Below, one piece after another: positions 1-7,103 of a stretch of DNA of 64,000 nt. The stretch comes from Ulvibacterium sp965228935 (GTDB lineage Bacteria > Bacteroidota > Bacteroidia > Flavobacteriales > Flavobacteriaceae), in the NCBI RefSeq assembly GCF_965228935.1, contig NZ_OZ245846.1, positions 2,418,001-2,482,000 on the forward strand, in the 5' to 3' direction. Position 1 is the stretch's first letter; each line of letters opens with the position of its first letter. Both the position numbers and the translations under genes were made by a program. Under the pieces are notes generated by a model, which saw nothing but the letters and a program-made list of their open reading frames with translations, searched no databases and was not told the origin of the DNA.

Positions 1-1
1 G

Positions 2-1843
2 TACGTGGAAGATGTCATCTTAAACCGAAGGGATGATGCTACGGAGCGCCTGTTGGATTTTGCCGAAACCGTTGTCGGCAAGGCCAAGGAGAGTAAGTTA
101 GATTTGTCTTGGCGTGAAGAACCCTTACAGGAAAGGATTACACGGGCGTTGGTAAAAGGTATCGATCAATATATAGAGACCGATGTAGAGGAGGCCCGGC
201 AGAGTGTCGATAAACCCATTGAAGTAATCGAAGGTCATTTAATGACCGGAATGAACGTGGTGGGCGATCTCTTCGGGAGCGGAAAGATGTTCTTGCCCCA
301 GGTAGTAAAATCCGCGAGGGTCATGAAAAAAGCGGTCGCTTACCTTCTTCCCTTTATTGAGGAGGAGAAACTGAAAAACCCTCAAATCGGGAACTCCAAT
401 GCTGCCGGCAAAATATTGATGGCAACCGTTAAGGGTGACGTACACGACATTGGAAAGAACATTGTAAGCGTAGTCTTGGCCTGTAACAACTATGAAATCG
501 TGGATTTGGGTGTTATGGTCCCGCCGGAGAAAATAATTCAGACCGCTATCGATGAAAGGGTAGACGCCATTGGGCTAAGCGGATTGATAACACCATCATT
601 GGATGAAATGGTACATCTCGCCAAGGAAATGGAGCGCAAGGATTTTAAGGTTCCCCTGCTGATAGGTGGTGCCACGACCAGCAAGGCGCATACAGCGGTT
701 AAAATTGATCCGCAATACAAAAACGCGGTGGTACACGTCAACGACGCATCCCGTGCAGTAACGGTAGTAGGTGATTTGCTGCAGAAAGAAACATCGGAAA
801 CCTATATAAACGGTATTAAGGAAGATTATGAACAATTCCGAAATAAATTTCTAAAACGCACCAAGCAAAAGGAGTATTTGACCCTAAAGCAAGCACGGAC
901 CAATAAATTTCAAATCGATTGGTCCAAAACTGAGTTGATCGAACCTAACCATATGGGGGCACAAGTGATTGAGAACTTGGATTTGTACCTTTTGATGAAC
1001 TATATCGATTGGACACCTTTTTTCAGAAGTTGGGATTTACATGGAAAATACCCAAATATCTTGACTGACGATGTTGTTGGCAAACAGGCCATGGAACTAT
1101 TTGAAGATGCCCAGAAAATGTTGGGGAAAATCGTGGATGAAAAGCTACTGGAGGCAAAGGCCATTTTTGGACTGTTTCCGGCGAACACTATAAATCATGA
1201 TGATATTGAAGTATTGGCGCAGGATAGAAAGTTTGTTTTTAGAACACTGCGGCAACAATTAAAAAAACGGGATGGCGTGCCCAATTTTGCGTTATCCGAT
1301 TTTATAGCTCCCAAAGAAACCGGGAAACAAGACTATATAGGGTGTTTTTGTGTAAGCACCGGCTTTGGCACATCGGAATTGGCAGCGGCTTATGAAATAG
1401 AACATGATGATTATAATTCGATTATGGTTAAGGCACTGGCCGATCGGTTTGCAGAGGCTTTTGCGGAATATTTGCATAAGGAAATACGGACTACCCATTG
1501 GGGATATGCGTATAACGAAGATTTGAGCAATGAAGAATTGATCAAGGAGTCATATAAGGGTATACGTCCGGCACCGGGCTATCCGGCATGTCCAGATCAT
1601 TTGGAAAAACTGACCATTTGGGACCTATTGGGCGTTGAGGAAAAAATAGGCGTAAAATTAACGGAGAGCTTGGCCATGTGGCCGGCGGCATCGGTCAGCG
1701 GATATTACTTTGCACATCCGGAAGCCAGATATTTTGGGGTTGGAAAAATAAAGGAAGATCAGGTAGGCGATTTTGCCAAAAGGAAGGGTATTCCCTTGGA
1801 AGAAGCGACAAAATGGTTGGCACCGAGCATTGTAGAAGATTGA
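2..1843 (+). CDS. metH: Methionine synthase, C-terminal part (cobalamin-binding and activation domains), 5' end outside window
   Basis: Transfers the methyl group of 5-methyltetrahydrofolate to homocysteine through cobalamin. The reading frame runs in from the left edge, so the first codons are not a start. The visible 612 residues hold the helical cobalamin cap, then the B12-binding domain with the DxHxxG cobalamin-ligand motif (GDVHDIGKN, around residues 143-151), and the C-terminal AdoMet-binding reactivation domain with the signature RPAPGYPACPDH near residue 520. In flavobacteria MetH is usually split into a homocysteine methyltransferase polypeptide and a larger pterin/B12/activation polypeptide; this is probably the latter, but its beginning is not visible. 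metF, which makes its substrate, lies 174 bases downstream on the same strand, so co-regulation is likely. Confidence 0.95.
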   Translation, partial: YVEDVILNRRDDATERLLDFAETVVGKAKESKLDLSWREEPLQERITRALVKGIDQYIETDVEEARQSVDKPIEVIEGHLMTGMNVVGDLFGSGKMFLPQVVKSARVMKKAVAYLLPFIEEEKLKNPQIGNSNAAGKILMATVKGDVHDIGKNIVSVVLACNNYEIVDLGVMVPPEKIIQTAIDERVDAIGLSGLITPSLDEMVHLAKEMERKDFKVPLLIGGATTSKAHTAVKIDPQYKNAVVHVNDASRAVTVVGDLLQKETSETYINGIKEDYEQFRNKFLKRTKQKEYLTLKQARTNKFQIDWSKTELIEPNHMGAQVIENLDLYLLMNYIDWTPFFRSWDLHGKYPNILTDDVVGKQAMELFEDAQKMLGKIVDEKLLEAKAIFGLFPANTINHDDIEVLAQDRKFVFRTLRQQLKKRDGVPNFALSDFIAPKETGKQDYIGCFCVSTGFGTSELAAAYEIEHDDYNSIMVKALADRFAEAFAEYLHKEIRTTHWGYAYNEDLSNEELIKESYKGIRPAPGYPACPDHLEKLTIWDLLGVEEKIGVKLTESLAMWPAASVSGYYFAHPEARYFGVGKIKEDQVGDFAKRKGIPLEEATKWLAPSIVED

Positions 1844-1964
1844 TGTAAAACAATACCATCGAGAAATGTCCTTAAAAGCATGGCGTTGGATTTTCGACCC
1901 TGTCTTTTGATGATGAGTGACCAAAAGAAATTAAATAGAACTAAAACCAAAATAATCTTTCAAC

Positions 1965-1991
1965 CACCTGAATAACAGATTTAATCAGGTG
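1965..1991. repeat. Short inverted repeat upstream of metF
   Basis: CACCTGA and TCAGGTG form a perfect 7-base inverted repeat separated by 13 bases, ending 26 bases before the metF start. It could be an operator or a small mRNA hairpin in the metH-metF spacer. There is no following T-run, so it is not a convincing terminator. Confidence 0.35.
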
Positions 1992-2017
1992 AACGTTCTG
2001 GAAGATAACAAAACCAA

Positions 2018-2971
2018 ATGAAAGTAACCGATCATATTAAGGCAGCCAAAGGAAATACCTTATTTTCCTTTGAAATCATACCGCCGGTAAAAGGAAGGAG
2101 CATCCAAGAACTGTACAACAACATTGGCCCATTGATGGAGTTTGAGCCCCCTTTTATTGACGTAACCACATCTAGGGAGGAATATGTGTACATTGACCGT
2201 GATGGACTATTGGACAAGAAACTCACGCGTATGCGGCCGGGTACCGTAGGTATTTGCGCATCGATAAAGCACAAATACGATGTAGATACCGTTCCCCATG
2301 TGCTTTGTGGAGGATTCACCAAAGAGGAAACGGAATATCTCTTGGTGGATTGTCACTACTTGGGCATAGACAATGTAATGGCATTACGTGGGGACGCCAT
2401 GAAAGAGGAAAAATATTTTGAACCGACCAAAGGAGGTCATCCCTACGCCATTGACTTGATCAAGCAGATACAAAATTTAAACTGTGGGGAATATCTGCAC
2501 GAAGTAGTGGAGACGGATAACTGTGCCGATTTCTGTGTTGGTGTGGCCGGATATCCGGAAAAGCATCTGGAAGCACCCTCCCTAAAAACAGACTTGAAGC
2601 GTTTAAGGGAAAAGGTAGATGCCGGAGGGGACTATGTGGTTACTCAGATGTTCTTTGACAACAAAAAGTATTTTGAATTTGTAAAGGAAGCCAGGGCAAT
2701 AGGTATTGATGTTCCTATAATTCCAGGAATTAAACCTATTGCGGTAAAAAGGCATCTGCAGCTATTACCTCCAATATTCCGCATAGATCTACCACAAGAC
2801 CTCATTGATGCCGTGGAAGCATGCAAGGACAACAAAGCAGTACGGCAAGTGGGTATAGAATGGGCTATAGAACAGTCTAAGGAACTAAAAGCTGCCGGAG
2901 TCCCTGTATTGCACTATTACTCCATGGGTAAATCCGACAATATCAAGGCAATTGCCAAAGCGGTGTTTTAG
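2018..2971 (+). CDS. metF: Methylenetetrahydrofolate reductase
   Basis: FAD enzyme that reduces 5,10-methylene-tetrahydrofolate to 5-methyl-tetrahydrofolate, the methyl donor for MetH encoded just upstream. The 317-residue length is normal for bacterial MetF. The N-terminal strand FSFEIIPP corresponds to the FEFFPP-type active-site motif carrying the conserved Glu, and MALRGD lies in the FAD-binding region of the TIM barrel. The start is an ATG after an A-rich stretch with no Shine-Dalgarno sequence, as is usual in Bacteroidota. The stop codon is followed after 8 bases by a heptamer tandem repeat. Confidence 0.96.
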   Translation: MKVTDHIKAAKGNTLFSFEIIPPVKGRSIQELYNNIGPLMEFEPPFIDVTTSREEYVYIDRDGLLDKKLTRMRPGTVGICASIKHKYDVDTVPHVLCGGFTKEETEYLLVDCHYLGIDNVMALRGDAMKEEKYFEPTKGGHPYAIDLIKQIQNLNCGEYLHEVVETDNCADFCVGVAGYPEKHLEAPSLKTDLKRLREKVDAGGDYVVTQMFFDNKKYFEFVKEARAIGIDVPIIPGIKPIAVKRHLQLLPPIFRIDLPQDLIDAVEACKDNKAVRQVGIEWAIEQSKELKAAGVPVLHYYSMGKSDNIKAIAKAVF

Positions 2972-2979
2972 GTTTGTTA

Positions 2980-3028
2980 GATGTTGGATGTTGGATGTTG
3001 GATGTTGGATGTTGGATGTTGGATGTTG
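2980..3028. repeat. Tandem repeat, seven copies of GATGTTG
   Basis: Seven perfect head-to-tail copies of the 7-base unit GATGTTG (49 bases), followed by a decayed eighth unit (GATTTGA). It sits in the non-coding stretch between metF and the PagL-like gene. Perfect copies imply recent expansion by slippage, so the copy number probably varies between strains. Confidence 0.95.
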
Positions 3029-3113
3029 GATTTGACAAGAAGTTTTGAAAGTTAATATTGTTATTGCTCACTGCCTACCTCTTTAGTCTTGTACTAGTTT
3101 TGATCTCGTTTTA

Positions 3114-3141
3114 GTACTTCCAACTTCGTACTTTGTCGTTT
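3114..3141 (+). repeat. Left arm of imperfect inverted repeat flanking the PagL-like gene
   Basis: This 28-base stretch matches the reverse complement of 4299-4326 at 24 of 28 positions, by direct comparison. Both arms contain GTACTTCCA and TCGTACTTTGT. Further degenerate units of the same kind (TACTTCCAATTCC, TTTCGTACTTAC) continue to about 3190, up to the gene start. Confidence 0.75.
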
Positions 3142-3202
3142 GTGGAGTGGATTTCCTACTTCCAATTCCGTATTTCCCATTTCGTACTTACCTTTACATT
3201 CC

Positions 3203-4300
3203 ATGAACCGAAGATTATTCCCCATTTTTTTGTTTTTGGCCTCATTTTCATTCGCCCAAAACGCGGATGGCACCAACAGATTTACCTTGGATATCAGTCC
3301 GTTTTACGGTTCTATTCTCCTTCATAATCCGGATATAACCCATCTAATAACCGAACATCCCTCAGGTTTCATTCTCGGATACAATCAAAAAACCTTTGGC
3401 GATAAAGAATGGCAGCAGCTGTACAACTATCCGGATATCGGATATTCCTTTGTATACCAGAATATGAACAATAGCTCATTGGGAGAAAATTTTGGTCTGT
3501 ATGCCCACTATAACTTCCATTTTTTTAAACGGAATCTGCAGTTTCGAATAGGTCAGGGGGTGGCCTATAATACCAATCCCTATGACAAAACTCAAAATTT
3601 CAGGAACAATGCCTATGGATCCCATTTGCTGAGTTCTACCTATCTCATGTTAAACTATCACAAGGAGAACATATTTAAACGCTTGGGTTTCAAGGCAGGA
3701 ATTTCGCTTGTGCACTATTCCAATGCCAATTTCAAGGCACCGAATACGTCCACCAATACTTTTGCTTTTAATGCCGGACTTACCTATACTTTAGGTGGGA
3801 TAGGAGAAGTGGAATACATCCGAAGGGAAAAGGAAAAGGTCACCGAACCTGTCCGATACAACATTGCACTTCGCATGGGATTGAATGAAAGTGATGTAAT
3901 CGATTTGGGCCAATATGGATTCTTTATTATTTCGGGTTATGCCGATAAGCGTTTGGGAAGAAAAAGCGCCATCCAATTGGGAGCCGATGTTTTCTTTTCC
4001 AATTTTCTAAAGGAATTGATTCGATTTCAGAGTACTTCCTTTCCAGAAATGGAAGTCGGGGAAGGTACCGATTATAAAAGGGTAGGTGTATTTCTGGGGC
4101 ATGAACTGTTCATTAATAAAATATCGGTCGTCACTCAATTGGGATACTATGTTTATTACCCATTCGATTTTGAAGGGCGTATATACAACCGAATAGGTCT
4201 AAAGCGCTATTTCGGGAAAAAAGTCTTTGGTGCATTGACCTTAAAATCACATGGTGCCAAGGCCGAGGCATTGGAATTTGGTGTGGGGATTAGATTGTAA
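3203..4300 (+). CDS. PagL-like acyloxyacyl hydrolase / lipid A 3-O-deacylase family outer-membrane protein
   Basis: Predicted outer-membrane beta-barrel of 365 residues. The ATG at 3203 is chosen because it starts a clear Sec signal peptide (MNRRLFPIFLFLASFSFAQ); the in-frame extension upstream to 3140 translates the degenerate repeat region and would bury the signal. The segment HYSNANFKAPNTSTN resembles the PagL active-site motif, in which His and Ser of HxSN are catalytic. The Glu that completes the PagL triad about 12 residues after the Ser is not there: an Asn occupies that place in an ungapped comparison from memory, so the true third residue may lie elsewhere. PagL removes a 3-O-acyl chain from lipid A at the outer membrane; the activity here is inferred from the family. 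The gene is bracketed by an inverted repeat. Confidence 0.65.
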   Translation: MNRRLFPIFLFLASFSFAQNADGTNRFTLDISPFYGSILLHNPDITHLITEHPSGFILGYNQKTFGDKEWQQLYNYPDIGYSFVYQNMNNSSLGENFGLYAHYNFHFFKRNLQFRIGQGVAYNTNPYDKTQNFRNNAYGSHLLSSTYLMLNYHKENIFKRLGFKAGISLVHYSNANFKAPNTSTNTFAFNAGLTYTLGGIGEVEYIRREKEKVTEPVRYNIALRMGLNESDVIDLGQYGFFIISGYADKRLGRKSAIQLGADVFFSNFLKELIRFQSTSFPEMEVGEGTDYKRVGVFLGHELFINKISVVTQLGYYVYYPFDFEGRIYNRIGLKRYFGKKVFGALTLKSHGAKAEALEFGVGIRL

Positions 4301-4326
4301 AATACAAAGTACGAGGATGGAAGTAC
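4299..4326 (-). repeat. Right arm of imperfect inverted repeat flanking the PagL-like gene
   Basis: Reverse complement of 3114-3141 at 24 of 28 positions. It begins inside the stop codon of the PagL-like gene. The following bases (about 4347-4373) are a G/T-rich element containing TTTTGGAATTTGGGATTTGG that resembles, in inverse orientation, the sequence at about 50223-50250, which points to a dispersed intergenic element family. Confidence 0.75.
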
Positions 4327-4345
4327 GAAATACACAATAGAAAAG

Positions 4346-5155
4346 GTGGGAATTTTGGAATTTGGGATTTGGAAGTTAAATTTTTTCAATCGACTACGAG
4401 CGTATCTGCAGGCACGAATACTGGTATTATGTTATATTCTAATTTTGGGTTGCAATAGTGAGAACGCCCCGGATTGCCTTCAAAATGCAGGTGATATTAT
4501 CCGTGAAGAAGTTACGCTTCCCAACTTTTCCAAGATTACTGTTTTCGAAAACGTAAGTTTGGTAATAAAACAAGGCGATACCCAAAAAGTGGAAATAGAG
4601 ACCGGTGAATTTCTTCGAGAGGAGGTAACGGCTACCTTGGAGGGCGACCGGCTACTATTGCGCAATACGAATGGCTGTAACCTTTTTCGGGAATATGGAT
4701 TGACCACGGTCTATGTCACTTCGCCCAATATCAACGAAATTCGAAGTAGTACCGGTTTTCCCATTCAAAGTGATGGGGTACTGGCCTATCCGAGTCTTAC
4801 CTTGTTTTCCGAAAGTTTTACAAATCCCGAGACCGAAACCACGGATGGCGAATTTAACTTGGAGTTGGATTCGGGAAACGTAAGTATAGTGGTTAACGGT
4901 ATTGCTTATTTTAAATTGGGAGGTACCGTGGAGAATCTGAATCTTACGATAGCGGCGGGGGATTCGAGGATCGAGGCGGAAAACCTGATTGCGGAGAACG
5001 TCGTTTTAAACCATAGAGGTTCCAATGATATGCTGATCAATCCACAGTTGTCCTTGACCGGGTTGATTCGTGGTACGGGCGATGTTATTAGTTTTAATAG
5101 ACCTACTGAGGTAGCTGTAGAGGAAATTTTTAATGGAAGGTTGATTTTTCAATGA
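4346..5155 (+). CDS. GIN-domain (DUF2807-type) lipoprotein
   Basis: Predicted lipoprotein with a hydrophobic signal (ILVLCYILILGC) whose lipobox Cys is residue 36 from the GTG at 4346. The mature part is rich in short repeated beta strands (FSKITVFENVSLVIKQGDTQKVEIE at the front, then alternating strand and Asn/Gly turns), the pattern of the DUF2807/GIN domain, a right-handed beta helix common in Bacteroidota and of unknown molecular role. The start is uncertain: the first ten codons lie in a repeat-like T/G-rich element and no ATG is available before the lipobox, so a start other than GTG 4346 is possible. The next gene starts 7 bases after the stop, suggesting a two-gene operon. Confidence 0.72.
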   Translation: MGILEFGIWKLNFFNRLRAYLQARILVLCYILILGCNSENAPDCLQNAGDIIREEVTLPNFSKITVFENVSLVIKQGDTQKVEIETGEFLREEVTATLEGDRLLLRNTNGCNLFREYGLTTVYVTSPNINEIRSSTGFPIQSDGVLAYPSLTLFSESFTNPETETTDGEFNLELDSGNVSIVVNGIAYFKLGGTVENLNLTIAAGDSRIEAENLIAENVVLNHRGSNDMLINPQLSLTGLIRGTGDVISFNRPTEVAVEEIFNGRLIFQ

Positions 5156-5162
5156 CGATTGA

Positions 5163-6284
5163 ATGAAACCCATTCTCACATTTCTAAAAAACTTCTTGGC
5201 ACAAAAAAGGATAGTCGGAAATGCCACTGAATTGGAGGGTCTGGCCAAAGTGGATGCCATTTTGGCCACTTTGATAAATGAACGCAGAGTGCCGGGTATT
5301 TCTATTACCGTTTTAGGGCAGGGAGAAGTATTGCTGCAAAAAGGATATGGGTATACTGATTTAGATCTAAAAACCCGTGTGGAGCCCAAAAAGACCATTT
5401 TCCGTATTGCCAGTGTTTCCAAACCTATTGCCGCCACGGCCTTGGCCCAGATGGTCAAGGCGGGCGTTATGGATTTGGATGCTTCCTTTTATAAGTATGT
5501 ACCCTATTTCCCTAAGAAACGATGGGACTTTAGCATTCGGCAACTGGCTGGCCACACCGCGGGTATTCGCGGATATCGCGGAAAGGAATACGGACTCAAT
5601 GAACCGTATTCCATAAAGGAAAGTATTACAATTTTTAAGGATGACGATTTACTCTTCCAACCCGGTACCGCCTATCACTATAACAGCTTTGATTGGGTAA
5701 TGATTTCGTTGGCCATGCAGGAGGCTAGTGGTATGGCGTTTGAGGATTATGTACGGCAAAAGGTGCTTTTACCTTTGGGAATGGATAGAACTTTTGCGGA
5801 ATATCCACCGGATCATGATTTTTGGGCGATGGAGGAGGCGGGGATTTCAGGCAATTTCAATCGTACTACTTTCTACTCCAAAAATCGCCATGGGTTTCGA
5901 AAGTCTATCCCGGTGAACAACTATTATAAAATAGCGGGAGGGGGTTATCTCTCAACTACAGAGGATATTGCCAAGCTGGGTCAGGCGTATTTGGATGGCA
6001 AAATTGTGGACAAGGAAGTAGTATCGCAATTTTTGACCTCGGGAAAGATTAAGGACAATCCCACCTATTATGGTTTGGGTTGGGAGGTAAGTAGAGATAA
6101 AAGAGGTAGGCCTTTTTATGGCCACATCGGTAATGGGATAGGGGGCTATTCCAATTTTTTTGTCTATCCAGAGTTGCAGATGGTGTTTGCCATTTTGATA
6201 AACTGCACCGACCCCAAGGTTCAGACGGAGCTGGACGAGGTGGTGGATATTTTATCAAATTTGCATGCCTCCCCGATTTTATAG
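5163..6284 (+). CDS. Beta-lactamase-fold serine hydrolase (class C / esterase family)
   Basis: 373-residue member of the PF00144 family (class C beta-lactamases, D,D-peptidases, esterases). The active-site SxxK is SVSK at residues 84-87, the YxN element is in YHYNS, and the third box (KTG equivalent) is HIGNG near the C-terminus (GHIGNGIGGYSNF). No convincing signal peptide is seen, so it may be cytoplasmic or membrane-associated. Family members range from D-aminopeptidases to lipolytic esterases, and the substrate cannot be read from the sequence. It follows the GIN lipoprotein by 7 bases, so the two are probably co-transcribed. Confidence 0.85.
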   Translation: MKPILTFLKNFLAQKRIVGNATELEGLAKVDAILATLINERRVPGISITVLGQGEVLLQKGYGYTDLDLKTRVEPKKTIFRIASVSKPIAATALAQMVKAGVMDLDASFYKYVPYFPKKRWDFSIRQLAGHTAGIRGYRGKEYGLNEPYSIKESITIFKDDDLLFQPGTAYHYNSFDWVMISLAMQEASGMAFEDYVRQKVLLPLGMDRTFAEYPPDHDFWAMEEAGISGNFNRTTFYSKNRHGFRKSIPVNNYYKIAGGGYLSTTEDIAKLGQAYLDGKIVDKEVVSQFLTSGKIKDNPTYYGLGWEVSRDKRGRPFYGHIGNGIGGYSNFFVYPELQMVFAILINCTDPKVQTELDEVVDILSNLHASPIL

Positions 6285-6309
6285 AAATTTAGATAAATCA
6301 ATTTAAGGT

Positions 6310-7023
6310 TTGAGGTTTCTAGCCATATATAGTCTGGTCTTCTGCTTTTGGGTGATAGGAAATGTACATGCCCAAACAGATACTATGAATTTGGATAACC
6401 ATGCCCAAGGAATTGGAGATGCTTATGGCGATTTTGAAATCGGGGAATGGAAGAAACTGAAGTACTTCGAAACAAAACTAAATACGTCAACATCTACTCA
6501 GGATGGGCAAGAATCCGAATTTAGGGATTACACCCGGGATTCGATCCAAATATTGAGGGTAAAATTGTTGGCTATCAAGATTTTGGACAATAAAGACCTA
6601 CTCGAGCTGGATATTACCGAAAACCCCGATTACTATATGGGACTTCTCATAAAACTTAAGAAAAGCGATATCAACCGTTCGGAATACCTTTTTTTGGAGA
6701 ACAAACTGGCCTTTTTGACCACAGAAGTGGCGGAAAGCAAATACAAGACCAGTAAGTTGGTCATTGGGCTACTGGGGTTCGTTGTTGTCGGGTTGGTGTT
6801 ATTTGTCCTCGGGATGCGACGTAAAAGAAACGGTTTGCCCAAGGTAGGCCTAAGCAGACAGGAAAAAAATATACAGGGCCTTATCCTACAGGGCAAGAGC
6901 AATAAGGAAATTGCCAATGAGCTTTTTATTAGCCTTAGTACCGTAAAAACACACATTACCAATATCTACAGTAAGTTACACATATCCAGTCGTGAGGAGT
7001 TGCTGCAAAAAATGCGGAATTAG
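6310..7023 (+). CDS. Membrane-anchored LuxR-type regulator with periplasmic domain
   Basis: 237 residues laid out as a Sec-type N-terminal signal (residues 1-22, ending VHAQ), an acidic periplasmic region of about 125 residues with no recognised domain, one transmembrane helix (about 150-168), a basic stop-transfer cluster (RRKR) and a C-terminal LuxR helix-turn-helix (about 181-235; GKSNKEIANELFISLSTVK). The start is TTG at 6310: an in-frame TAA lies 6 bases upstream, and the next ATG (6385) would delete the signal. This topology fits one-component transmembrane signalling, with direct DNA binding from the membrane. Target genes are unknown; the neighbours are the serine hydrolase upstream and the large glycosyltransferase downstream. 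Confidence 0.8.
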   Translation: MRFLAIYSLVFCFWVIGNVHAQTDTMNLDNHAQGIGDAYGDFEIGEWKKLKYFETKLNTSTSTQDGQESEFRDYTRDSIQILRVKLLAIKILDNKDLLELDITENPDYYMGLLIKLKKSDINRSEYLFLENKLAFLTTEVAESKYKTSKLVIGLLGFVVVGLVLFVLGMRRKRNGLPKVGLSRQEKNIQGLILQGKSNKEIANELFISLSTVKTHITNIYSKLHISSREELLQKMRN

Positions 7024-7103
7024 CACGGGTACTAGTACCAAAATCCGACCACTTTTAAGACCATTTTGCGCTTATCTAAAAGTTCTTTGTAGGAAACTTT
7101 TGG

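Noticed and set aside
5..7. GTG at position 5 as the start of metH
   Set aside because: The frame is open from the window edge and the encoded protein begins inside the cap domain region; the true start is outside the window.
2980..3028. CRISPR array
   Set aside because: The units are 7 bases, directly adjacent, with no spacers and no cas genes nearby; it is a simple tandem repeat.
3140..3202. Longer N-terminus for the PagL-like protein
   Set aside because: It translates the degenerate intergenic repeat and would place 21 residues ahead of a standard signal peptide.
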